Shown: positions 1 to 6,225 of the stretch, one piece after another
Numbering within the stretch: position 1 is the stretch's first letter
Layout: each line of letters opens with the position of its first letter
NCBI GenBank assembly: GCA_023700825.1
Contig: JAMPYE010000062.1
Location: 1-13,334 of the forward strand
DNA: 13,334 nt
Reading direction: 5' to 3'
Source: Thermoanaerobaculia bacterium
GTDB lineage: Bacteria > Acidobacteriota > Thermoanaerobaculia > Gp7-AA8
Notes under the pieces: generated by a model
What the model saw: only the letters and a program-made list of their open reading frames with translations
Told to the model about the DNA's origin: nothing
Databases searched by the model: none
Made by a program: the position numbers and the translations under genes

Positions 1-600
1 GACGCGCAGCAGCGCCACCCGCGCGGCGCCGCCGGCGATCGGCTCGGAGGTCGCGACGACGCGATACGGCAGCCTCGTCCCGTTGGCGAGCTCGACTTCG
101 TCGACGGCGCGGACGTCGTCGAGCGTGGAGGCGAGCGCGAGGGCGGTGATGACCGGCTCGAGCTTGCCTTCACGCGCGGCCGCACGGAGCGCCTCGGCCT
201 CGAAGTATCTCGCGAGTGCGACCTTCGCTCCGTTGCGCCGCAGCTCTGTCTCCAGCGCCGTGCGATCCCGCGGGGGACGCGGAGCCCCCGCGTCGGTCGC
301 GACGATTCCGTCGGGGTGGATGACGAAGCCGCTCGCCGAACCGCCCGTTCCCGTTTCGGCGTCTCCCGGAGACGGCGAGCGTCGGAGCGCGGTGCCCGTG
401 GCAAAGTTACGAAGCGAGGCTTCGGCGCGCGCGATGTCGTCAGCGGTCCAGGCGATCGTGGCGGTCGCCCACGAGGAGATCCTCACGACTCCCGGCCTCG
501 CTTCGTGAACCCGGCGCCGGTCGCGCTCGAGGCGCGGCATCTCGCCGACGCAGGAAGAGAGCCAGACGACAGCCGCAACGATTGCGGCACAACTTCGCAT
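1..600 (-). CDS. Lipoprotein with degenerate HtrA/trypsin-like protease domain (partial)
   Basis: The reading frame is open from an ATG at 600 to the left edge (200 codons), so the C-terminus is missing. The N-terminus is a short lipoprotein signal: a hydrophobic stretch at residues 5-14 and a lipobox LSSC with the lipidated Cys at 17. Residues 87-105 (GSASGFVIHPDGIVATDAG) match the HtrA/DegP segment GSGSGFVI-PDGYI-TNAH, which places a trypsin-like beta-barrel at the surface of the cell envelope. Where proteases of this family have the catalytic His of the TNAH motif, this protein reads TDAG. The later segment that normally reads DLALL reads RVALL (near residue 196), so the Asp also seems absent. 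The catalytic Ser would lie outside the window. A longer start is possible: an in-frame GTG at 651 overlaps the phosphatase stop codon as GTGA. I chose 600 because it gives a compact signal peptide; neither start has a clear ribosome binding site. The gene is probably co-transcribed with the phosphatase upstream. Confidence 0.72.
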   Translation of the reverse strand, partial: MRSCAAIVAAVVWLSSCVGEMPRLERDRRRVHEARPGVVRISSWATATIAWTADDIARAEASLRNFATGTALRRSPSPGDAETGTGGSASGFVIHPDGIVATDAGAPRPPRDRTALETELRRNGAKVALARYFEAEALRAAAREGKLEPVITALALASTLDDVRAVDEVELANGTRLPYRVVATSEPIAGGAARVALLRV

Positions 601-647
601 CCAGCGCGTCTGCGAGAGCAGGTCGGACGGAACCCGATGGTCGGGCG

Positions 648-1874
648 TCACTTCGCGGAGAAGAGAAGGTAGGCAACCGCGACGGCGATCGCCACGATGA
701 GGGCAATGCCGATGACCCAGCCGTTTCCGCCTTTCTCTTCGACAACCACCGGCTTCGGAGCGGGCGGAGCCGCCTCCGGGGGCGTTGCGTCGGCCACCAG
801 AGTCTTTGCTTCTTCCATCCGCGGTGCCGCGTCGACGACCTGCGGCCTTTCGCCGGCCGCCTGGGGCGTCGCGTCGGGGGCCTCGTCGTCGTGCAGGACC
901 GGGATCCGCTCCGTCGGCGCGTCGTTGTAATCGAAGTCGTCGTCGGAGACGGCGATCATCCGCTGGGTCGTGATCTCGCCCGCGTCGCGCATGTCCACTT
1001 CTTCGGTGGTGAGCTGCTGGCCGTCCATCGACTTCGCACGCTCCTCGCGTGCGGCGATCTCCCAGGCCGCGATCTCCTCGGCAGACGCCTCCTCGGCCCT
1101 CGCGACGACGACGGTGACGTTGTCGGGCGCGCCGCGCTCGAGGGCGAGCCGGACGAGCTCGCGAGCTGCATCTTCGATTCCGACCTTCGAGATGGTGAGG
1201 ATCTCGTCGGACTTCACGAGGCCGTGAAGCCCGTCGCTGCAGAGAACGAAGGTGTCGCCGGGGCGAACCTCGAACGGCTTGGACGCGTCGATCTCGACCG
1301 CCTGACCGACACCCATCGAGCGCTGGAGCACGTTGCGCCGCGGATGGACTTCCGCCTCCTGCGTCGTGAGCAGCCCTTCTCGCACCATCGAGGCCACGAG
1401 CGAGTGGTCGTCGGTGAGCTGGGAGATCGCCTCGTCGCGAACGAGGTAGATGCGCGAGTCGCCGACGTGGGCGAAGTAGCCTTCGCGCCCGCGCACGACG
1501 AGCGCGGAGCAGGTCGTTCCCATGCCGCGAAGCTCGGGGTTGATCTGCGATTCGGCGAAGATCCTCGCATTCGCGCGCTCGAGCGCGCGGGTGAGCGAGG
1601 CCACGACGTCGGTGTCACTGTCGCGGTAGTACTCGTCCTTGGTGATCGTCGCCGCCATGCGTGACGCGGTCGCTCCTCCGCGATGGCCGCCCATGCCGTC
1701 GGCGACGACCATCAGCCGGCCCTTGTTGCGATCGACCTCGTCGGCGGGAGCGCTGAGGATGGAGTAGTCCTGATTCTCGGATCGGACCCGTCCGACATCC
1801 GAGAGCTGAGCGACGCGGACGACGAGCGCACCGCTCGTCGGTTCTGCAGGTGTCGGCTCGATTTGTTCAGTCAT
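648..1874 (-). CDS. PP2C-type Ser/Thr protein phosphatase with C-terminal membrane anchor
   Basis: This 408-residue protein hydrolyses phosphoserine/phosphothreonine on proteins, using two metal ions. The catalytic domain spans about residues 18-260 and shows the PPM/PP2C motifs in order: SDVGRVRSENQD (25-36), VVADGMGG (56-63, metal Asp59), GTTCSALVV (119-127), HVGDSRIYLVR (136-146, Asp139), DDHSLV (155-160), VLCSDGLHGLV (210-220, Asp214) and APDNVTVVVAR (249-259, Asp251). A 120-residue linker rich in Ala, Pro, Glu and scattered Thr follows (261-383). The protein ends in one hydrophobic helix (about 385-405), so the phosphatase is probably tethered to the inner membrane with its catalytic domain in the cytoplasm. 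Bacterial relatives (Stp/PrpC/PstP) usually oppose PASTA-type Ser/Thr kinases; no kinase is in this window. The gene is divergent from an FHA-domain cyclase and overlaps the next gene if that gene's GTG start is used. Confidence 0.93.
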   Translation of the reverse strand: MTEQIEPTPAEPTSGALVVRVAQLSDVGRVRSENQDYSILSAPADEVDRNKGRLMVVADGMGGHRGGATASRMAATITKDEYYRDSDTDVVASLTRALERANARIFAESQINPELRGMGTTCSALVVRGREGYFAHVGDSRIYLVRDEAISQLTDDHSLVASMVREGLLTTQEAEVHPRRNVLQRSMGVGQAVEIDASKPFEVRPGDTFVLCSDGLHGLVKSDEILTISKVGIEDAARELVRLALERGAPDNVTVVVARAEEASAEEIAAWEIAAREERAKSMDGQQLTTEEVDMRDAGEITTQRMIAVSDDDFDYNDAPTERIPVLHDDEAPDATPQAAGERPQVVDAAPRMEEAKTLVADATPPEAAPPAPKPVVVEEKGGNGWVIGIALIVAIAVAVAYLLFSAK

Positions 1875-1913
1875 GTCGAGAGACCCGAATCAACGTCCGG
1901 GAAGACTCCTCTG

Positions 1914-1975
1914 ATTCTACCGTTGGGATTTGATTGGACGCCAATTATAAACGAGAGTCGACCGCTCTTCGCCAA
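1914..1975 (-). promoter_or_regulatory. Candidate promoter(s) for the PP2C gene
   Basis: This is part of the relatively AT-rich 182-bp divergent intergenic region. Read on the minus strand, TATAAT lies at 1949-1944 with TTGGCG at 1975-1970 (20-bp spacer). A second pair, TAGAAT at 1919-1914 with TTGGCG at 1944-1939, has a 19-bp spacer. Both spacers are longer than the usual 17 bp. The -10 boxes are good matches, and the nearer one lies about 40 bp before the ATG at 1874. Confidence 0.35.
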
Positions 1976-2027
1976 TCTGTCTGCAGGCGGACATAAAAAC
2001 AGAAGTGCGCCAGTTGAACGGGGTGGC

Positions 2028-2033
2028 TATAAT
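2028..2033 (+). promoter_or_regulatory. Consensus -10 box (TATAAT) before the FHA-cyclase gene
   Basis: A perfect TATAAT lies 23 bp before the ATG at 2057, which would give a leader of roughly 17 nt. No good -35 is visible at 16-18 bp. TTGAAC at 2014-2019 is only 8 bp upstream and cannot serve as a standard -35. The promoter may therefore rely on an activator or another sigma factor. Confidence 0.45.
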
Positions 2034-2056
2034 CTTCTCGTTTCTCAGGCAAATCG

Positions 2057-3721
2057 ATGGATGAACTCCAGCTTCACTACGTGGACCTCGGCGTCCCTCG
2101 CGTACTCGATCTGAACCGCGACTCCTTCGACATCGGTCGAACCGAGGGCAACGACATCGTCCTGAACCACCCGTCGGTGTCGCGCCGTCACGCGCGGCTG
2201 GAGAAGCGGAGCAGCAAGTGGTGGCTGCTCGACCTGAAGTCGACCAACGGCGTCAAGGTCAACGACAAGCAGATCACGGAATCGGAGATCACCCAGGGCG
2301 ACCGCCTGCTGATCGGCTCGGTGCAGCTCGACGTCCGGACGATGCCGAAGGTCGACTTCTCCGACCAGTCGCTCTTCGACAATCCGAGCGGCACGGTCAT
2401 CCGCCGCATCTCCGACTTCAACTCCGAGTTCGGCTTCGACGTCGCCGACATCGCCGCGAAGGCCCCGTCGAAGGACGCCCCGCCGCAGGCTCAGCGCGAA
2501 AAGATCATGGCGGTCCTCATCCAGGTCGCGAAGCTCCTGCTGCAGTACGAGGAGCTCAACGCCGTCCTGAACGCCGTCATGGACATCATCTTCAAGTACC
2601 TCCCGGTCGACCGCGGCCTCCTCATCCTGTTCGACGAGAGCGGCAACCCGGTGCCGAAGCTCACGAAGTTCCGCGAGGGCTTCGAGGGCCAGGACATCCC
2701 GATCTCGCGCAACATCCTGAAGATGGTCGCCGAGCAGCAGGTCTCGCTGCTGACGGCGAACGCGCTCGAGGATGCCCGCCTGCTCGGCGGGAAGTCGATC
2801 GCGATTCACGGCATTCGCTCGGCGATGTGCGTTCCTCTCTGGAACCGCGATCGCGTGATCGGCGCCGTGCAGGTCGATTCCCCGATTCACATCGGGAGCT
2901 TCACCGAGGAAGACCTCGACATGCTGACGGCGCTCGCGAATTTCGCCGCCGTCGCGATCGAGCGCGCGCAGCTTTCGGAGAAGATCGAGCAGGAGAAGAA
3001 GATCCGCGCGAAGCTCGAGCGCTATCACTCGCCCGGCGTCATCGACGAGATCGTCAAGGGCGCGATCACCGCGATCGACGAAGGAGAGGTCAAGAGCGCC
3101 GAGGTCTCGATCCTCTTCGCCGACATCTCCGGCTTCACAACGATCTCCGAGACCAAGCGCCCGGAAGAGGTCGCCGAGTTTCTGTCGCACTTCTTCTCGT
3201 GCGCGGTCGACGCGATCTTCGCCCACGGCGGCACGCTCGACAAGTTCATCGGCGACGCGGTCATGGCGTTTTTCGGCGCGCCGATCGGCCAGGCCGACCA
3301 CGCGGCGCGCGCGGTCCGGGCCGGCCTGACGATGCGACAGCTCGTCGAGGTCTGGAACGCCGATCGCGCCACCCAGGGGCTCCCGCCCGTCCGAATCCGC
3401 GTCGGAATCAACAGCGGTCCCGCGGTCGCCGGCAACGTCGGCACCGAGAAGCGCGTCGACTACACCGTGCTCGGCTCGTCGGTGAACATCGCCTCGCGAC
3501 TCGAAAGCGGCGTTGCGAAGCCGGGCCAGGTCGTCATCTCGCAGAACACCTTCGACATGGTTCCCCGCGGTGAGTTCAAGGTCGAGTCGCTCGGCGAGTT
3601 CCCCCTCAAGGGACTCACGCAGAAGATGCCGGTCTACGCGGTTCTCGACGAAGCTTCCGCGACGGCTCCGGCTGCCTCGACGTCGAGCGGAACGATTCCG
3701 GCGGGAAAGACTCCGTCCTGA
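2057..3721 (+). CDS. FHA-GAF-class III adenylate/guanylate cyclase
   Basis: This 554-residue, apparently cytoplasmic signalling protein has three modules. The FHA domain (about 5-95) has the phosphothreonine-binding residues: IGR at 26-28, SRRH at 42-45 and STNG at 62-65. The GAF domain (about 150-302) is a small-molecule or dimer sensor; its ligand cannot be told from sequence. A short helical linker (about 303-325) leads to a class III cyclase domain (about 345-530) with FADISGFT (metal Asp356), DKFIGDAVMAFFG (Lys396, metal Asp400) and YTVLGSSVNIASRLE (Thr470, Asn477, Arg481). Lys396 with Thr470 in the base-recognition positions is the class IIIb pattern, best known from bicarbonate-responsive adenylate cyclases, so cAMP is the likely product. 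All metal-binding and transition-state residues are present, so it should be active. It is divergent from a PP2C phosphatase, which suggests the FHA domain reads a mark that the phosphatase removes. Downstream genes follow at 41 and 51 bp, possibly as one operon. Confidence 0.93.
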   Translation: MDELQLHYVDLGVPRVLDLNRDSFDIGRTEGNDIVLNHPSVSRRHARLEKRSSKWWLLDLKSTNGVKVNDKQITESEITQGDRLLIGSVQLDVRTMPKVDFSDQSLFDNPSGTVIRRISDFNSEFGFDVADIAAKAPSKDAPPQAQREKIMAVLIQVAKLLLQYEELNAVLNAVMDIIFKYLPVDRGLLILFDESGNPVPKLTKFREGFEGQDIPISRNILKMVAEQQVSLLTANALEDARLLGGKSIAIHGIRSAMCVPLWNRDRVIGAVQVDSPIHIGSFTEEDLDMLTALANFAAVAIERAQLSEKIEQEKKIRAKLERYHSPGVIDEIVKGAITAIDEGEVKSAEVSILFADISGFTTISETKRPEEVAEFLSHFFSCAVDAIFAHGGTLDKFIGDAVMAFFGAPIGQADHAARAVRAGLTMRQLVEVWNADRATQGLPPVRIRVGINSGPAVAGNVGTEKRVDYTVLGSSVNIASRLESGVAKPGQVVISQNTFDMVPRGEFKVESLGEFPLKGLTQKMPVYAVLDEASATAPAASTSSGTIPAGKTPS

Positions 3722-3762
3722 CGATACCCGCCGGCACAACGAGCCGCACGGGCCCGTCCGCC

Positions 3763-4287
3763 ATGCGCGATCGCTCCATCGTCCGTCTTCTGGCGCTGCC
3801 TGCGGCCCTGGTCGTCGCTGCACTCGCCACGCGCCTTAGCGTCGCGGAGGTCTACCGCGTTCCGTCCCGGTCGATGGAGCCGGCGCTCGCGCCCGGCGAC
3901 CAGGTCGTCGTCACACGACTGCGCGGCGCGCTCCCGCGACGGGGTGACGTCGTGGTCTTCGAGGACGGCGAGGAGCGCGCCTGGATCAAGCGCGTGATCG
4001 GGCTTCCCGGCGACTCCGTCGTCGTCGAGGGCGCGCATGTCTCCGTCAACGGCGCGACGCTCGCCGAGCCATGGGCGGGCGAGGCCTCCGCCGACGCTCG
4101 CGCCACGCACATCGTTCCCGCGGGGCATTACTTCGTCATGGGCGACAACCGCGCAAACTCCGCTGACAGCCGCTCCTGGGGCTTCGTCGCCCGCGAGTCG
4201 ATCGTCGGCCGTGCACGGCTGATCTGCTGGTCGCGCGCCGATCACGGCGCGATCCGCTGGGAGAGGCTTCTCTCATCCGTCGAGTGA
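3763..4287 (+). CDS. lepB: Signal peptidase I
   Basis: This 174-residue membrane-bound serine protease removes signal peptides from secreted proteins on the outer face of the cytoplasmic membrane. An N-terminal hydrophobic anchor spans about residues 8-24. The catalytic Ser37 lies in the PSRSMEPALAPGD box (34-46). The general-base Lys76 lies in WIKRVIGLPGD (74-84). The conserved GDNR box is at 127-130, followed by NSADSRSWG (132-140). The protein is short, with a single anchor as in many Gram-positive and deep-branching enzymes, unlike the longer two-anchor E. coli LepB. The ATG at 3763 lacks an obvious Shine-Dalgarno sequence. It begins 41 bp after the cyclase gene, so co-transcription is likely; no functional link is evident. 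Confidence 0.93.
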   Translation: MRDRSIVRLLALPAALVVAALATRLSVAEVYRVPSRSMEPALAPGDQVVVTRLRGALPRRGDVVVFEDGEERAWIKRVIGLPGDSVVVEGAHVSVNGATLAEPWAGEASADARATHIVPAGHYFVMGDNRANSADSRSWGFVARESIVGRARLICWSRADHGAIRWERLLSSVE

Positions 4288-4291
4288 CCAA

Positions 4292-4320
4292 TTGACTCGG
4301 TCGCCGTTCTTCTCTAACCT
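4292..4320 (+). promoter_or_regulatory. Candidate sigma-70-type promoter for the small membrane protein
   Basis: TTGACT at 4292-4297 and TAACCT at 4315-4320 are separated by exactly 17 bp, in the 51-bp gap between lepB and the next gene. The -35 is near perfect and the -10 is weak. Transcription would start almost at the Shine-Dalgarno sequence (4328), giving a very short leader, which weakens the case. Confidence 0.3.
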
Positions 4321-4338
4321 CGCGCCTGAGGAGGCCGT

Positions 4339-4701
4339 ATGCTCATCCGCATGAACCAAAAAGGTGAAGGACGCCTGGGTTGCGTCTTTGGAATTCTCAT
4401 CCTCGCCTTCGCCTGCTTCCTTGCCTACAAGCTGATCCCCCCCAAGATCCAGGCTGCCGAGATGCGCGACGTCGTGCAGGACGAGTCGCGATCGGCGAGC
4501 GGCAGGCAGGTCTCGGCCGTGAAGAAGGCGATTCTCGCCCGCGCCCGGGAGCTCAAGGTGCCGCTGGAAGAGTCGAACTGCAGCGTCACGCGTCGCGGCG
4601 ACTACATCCGGGTCGAGATCGAGTACACCGTCAACATCGAGTTCCCGGGTTACGTCTGGCCGAAGACTTACAAGTTCACCGCCGAGAATCCGGTCTTCTG
4701 A
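4339..4701 (+). CDS. Small single-pass membrane protein, unknown function
   Basis: This 120-residue protein was not recognised with confidence. A short basic N-terminus (MLIRMNQKGEGR) is followed by one hydrophobic helix at about residues 14-32 (VFGILILAFACFLAYKLIP). A roughly 85-residue soluble domain then alternates charged helix (40-75) and beta-like segments (80-115, including YIRVEIEYTVNIEF). The arrangement resembles DUF4845-type proteins or a pseudopilin-like anchor plus a small exported domain, but the pilin-type Phe/Glu cleavage signature is not convincing. The start at 4339 is chosen because GAGGAGG at 4328-4334 lies 4 bp upstream; a second ATG at 4351 is farther from it. It follows signal peptidase by 51 bp and ends just before a strong hairpin terminator. 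Confidence 0.75.
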   Translation: MLIRMNQKGEGRLGCVFGILILAFACFLAYKLIPPKIQAAEMRDVVQDESRSASGRQVSAVKKAILARARELKVPLEESNCSVTRRGDYIRVEIEYTVNIEFPGYVWPKTYKFTAENPVF

Positions 4702-4727
4702 TCGCCTCTCCGGGCAGGGCACATGAA

Positions 4728-4749
4728 AAGCGGGCCGAAAGGCCCGCTT
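4728..4749. terminator. Rho-independent terminator, likely bidirectional
   Basis: A perfect 9-bp stem (AAGCGGGCC / GGCCCGCTT) is closed by a GAAA tetraloop. It lies between the convergent ends of the small membrane protein gene (4701) and mqnE (4826). On the plus strand it is followed by CTTCGTTTCG. On the minus strand the stem ends in TT and continues TTCATG, giving a short run of four Ts. It can serve both directions. Confidence 0.75.
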
Positions 4750-4770
4750 CTTCGTTTCGACTCGTGACGA

Positions 4771-4787
4771 GGAGCTCGTAGAGCTCC
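4771..4787. terminator. Second stem-loop downstream of mqnE
   Basis: A perfect 7-bp inverted repeat GGAGCTC / GAGCTCC has a 3-nt GTA loop and lies 38 bp beyond the mqnE stop codon. No T-run follows on either strand, so it may slow or protect the transcript end instead of terminating alone. The stronger hairpin lies 21 bp farther on. Confidence 0.35.
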
Positions 4788-4825
4788 GTCTTCCGGATGA
4801 CCCGGGAGAAGCGCCCCGCAGCCGG

Positions 4826-5929
4826 TCAGGCCGCGCGCTCGACCGGCTTGTAGAGCGAGTCGGTCTCCACCGGAACGCGCTTCGCGTCGCGGATCAGCCT
4901 CTCGAGCCGCTCGCGCGACATGGCCGTCGCGTCGGTCTGCGCCCCCGCCATCCTGAAGATCCGCTCGTCGACGATCGTGCCGCCGAGGTCGTCGGCGCCG
5001 AACGACTGCGCCACCTGCGCGACCTTCTCGCCGATGCCGATCCAGTACGCCTTGATGTGATCGATGTTGTCGAAGAGCAGCCGCGACACTGCGATCGTTC
5101 GAAGGTCGTCGAGCGACGTCGCCTCGTCGACCGAGTTCTCGTAGACGGTGTTGTCCTTGTGGAAATGGAGCGGCACGAAGCAGTTGAACCCGTGCGTCTC
5201 GTCCTGCAGCGCCCGGAGGCGAAGGATGTGGTCGACCCGGTGCTCCGCCTTCTCGATGTGGCCGTAGAGCATCGTGCAGTTCGTCTTGATGCCGAGCTCG
5301 TGGCAGGTGCGCGCGATGTCGATCCACTGCTCCGCCGTCATCTTGTGGTCGCAGATCTCGTCGCGGATCTCGGCGGCGAAGATCTCGGCCCCGCCACCGG
5401 GGCACGAGTCGAGGCCCGCCGCGCGAAGCGCGAGAATCGTGTCGCGGATCGACTGCTTGCTGATCTTCGCGAGGAACTCGATCTCGACCATCGTGAGCGC
5501 CTTCAGGTGCACGCCGGGGTACGCGCTCTTGAGCTTCGAGAAGAGCTCCGTGTAGTACTCGAACTTGAGCCAGGGATGAAGCCCCCCGACGATGTGCAGC
5601 TCGCGCACCCCGTGCTCGATCGAAGGCGCGACCTGCGCGACGATCTCGTCGGGCGAGTAGGTCCATCCGCCCTCGGCCTTCGGCCTCACGGCGAACGCGC
5701 AGAGCTTGCAGCTCACGACGCAGACGTTCGTGTGGTTGACGTAGCGGTTGACCGTGAAATGGGTCCGGTCGCCGTGGCGCGCCTCGCGCACCTGGTTCGC
5801 GAGCCGTCCCACCGTCAGCAGGTCGCGCGTGTTGAACAGCGTGACGCCGTCCTCGAAGGTCAGCCGCTCGCGCCGCTCGACCTTGCCGGCAATCGGCTCG
5901 AGCGCCGCGTCCGAGATCAGTTCCATCAT
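4826..5929 (-). CDS. mqnE: Aminofutalosine synthase (radical SAM), menaquinone biosynthesis
   Basis: MqnE is the radical-SAM enzyme of the futalosine menaquinone route. It adds the 5'-deoxyadenosyl radical to 3-[(1-carboxyvinyl)oxy]benzoate, giving aminofutalosine. The protein has 367 residues, normal for the family. The 4Fe-4S motif is C70-x3-C74-x2-C77 (CVVSCKLC). Other family segments are GGLHPWLKFEYYTELF, SCPGGGAEIF and TNCTMLYGHIE, then HRVDHILRLRALQDETHGF. SCPGGGAEIF and the HPWLKFEYY stretch favour MqnE over the related cyclase MqnC and over CofH. The start at 5929 (tandem ATGATG) is chosen because AAGGTG lies 5 bp upstream. The frame stays open for another 47 codons, but those read through a non-coding hairpin element. 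It is downstream of ahbAB, 296 bp away. No other mqn gene is in the window, so the pathway genes are scattered or lie elsewhere. Confidence 0.93.
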   Translation of the reverse strand: MMELISDAALEPIAGKVERRERLTFEDGVTLFNTRDLLTVGRLANQVREARHGDRTHFTVNRYVNHTNVCVVSCKLCAFAVRPKAEGGWTYSPDEIVAQVAPSIEHGVRELHIVGGLHPWLKFEYYTELFSKLKSAYPGVHLKALTMVEIEFLAKISKQSIRDTILALRAAGLDSCPGGGAEIFAAEIRDEICDHKMTAEQWIDIARTCHELGIKTNCTMLYGHIEKAEHRVDHILRLRALQDETHGFNCFVPLHFHKDNTVYENSVDEATSLDDLRTIAVSRLLFDNIDHIKAYWIGIGEKVAQVAQSFGADDLGGTIVDERIFRMAGAQTDATAMSRERLERLIRDAKRVPVETDSLYKPVERAA

Positions 5930-6225
5930 GAGTGCACCTTCCGCTCGATTGGCCCGAACAACGGCATCGGGAGATACGTTCCCGGGGGAGGGAGTGCCGG
6001 AACACATCGAATGCTGAATGCTGAATGCAGAACGAGGAACGCAGAAATGGAACCTGCCGGGGGATTCCATGGAGCGTGAGCTACCGCGGGAGTCTGCCGC
6101 GTTCTACATTCTGCCGATCAGCATTCTGCATTCGATGGGTTACGGACCCGGTCAACGGCAGAGTCCCGCATCCGAAGCCGGGACGATCGGCAGGAGCTCG
6201 ACAGGAAGACTCGGAAAGGCCTGGC
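5930..6225. other. Intergenic region between ahbAB and mqnE
   Basis: These 296 bp hold no gene I can support. They contain the mqnE ribosome binding site (AAGGTG, 5935-5940 on the minus strand), the heptamer inverted-repeat element at 6005-6137, and a 6-bp stem GTCCCG/CGGGAC at 6163-6168/6179-6184 with a 10-nt loop. That stem lies about 42 bp past the ahbAB stop codon and has no T-run. No clear promoter for mqnE is visible. Confidence 0.6.
6005..6137. repeat. Inverted-repeat element made of 7-bp NNGAATG units (element 1)
   Basis: The left arm (6005-6046) reads outward-in CATCGAATG, CTGAATG, CTGAATG, then degenerate CAGAACG, AGGAACG. The right arm (6102-6137), reverse-complemented, reads CATCGAATG, CAGAATG, a degraded unit, CAGAATG. 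The outer 20 positions of the two arms agree at 19. The 55-bp centre holds its own small stem, ATGGAA/TTCCAT (6047-6052/6065-6070). No ORF, transposase or flanking duplication is seen. It lies 75 bp upstream of the mqnE start and 88 bp past the ahbAB stop. It shares its architecture, but not its outer sequence, with the element at 9751-9894. Confidence 0.75.

Noticed and set aside
2014..2019. TTGAAC as -35 box for the FHA-cyclase promoter
   Set aside because: The spacer to TATAAT is only 8 bp.
2045..3823. Long open frame of 592 codons on the minus strand opposite the cyclase gene
   Set aside because: It has Arg/Asp/Leu/Val-rich low-complexity composition typical of antisense frames in GC-rich DNA, and no domain. 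The plus strand encodes a clear FHA-GAF-cyclase.
5930..6070. N-terminal extension of MqnE by 47 codons
   Set aside because: It reads through the heptamer hairpin and has no family similarity, and the ATGATG at 5929 has a good AAGGTG ribosome binding site.
6163..6184. GTCCCG/CGGGAC stem as the ahbAB terminator
   Set aside because: No T-run follows on the minus strand and the loop is 10 nt; it is only mentioned under the intergenic region.
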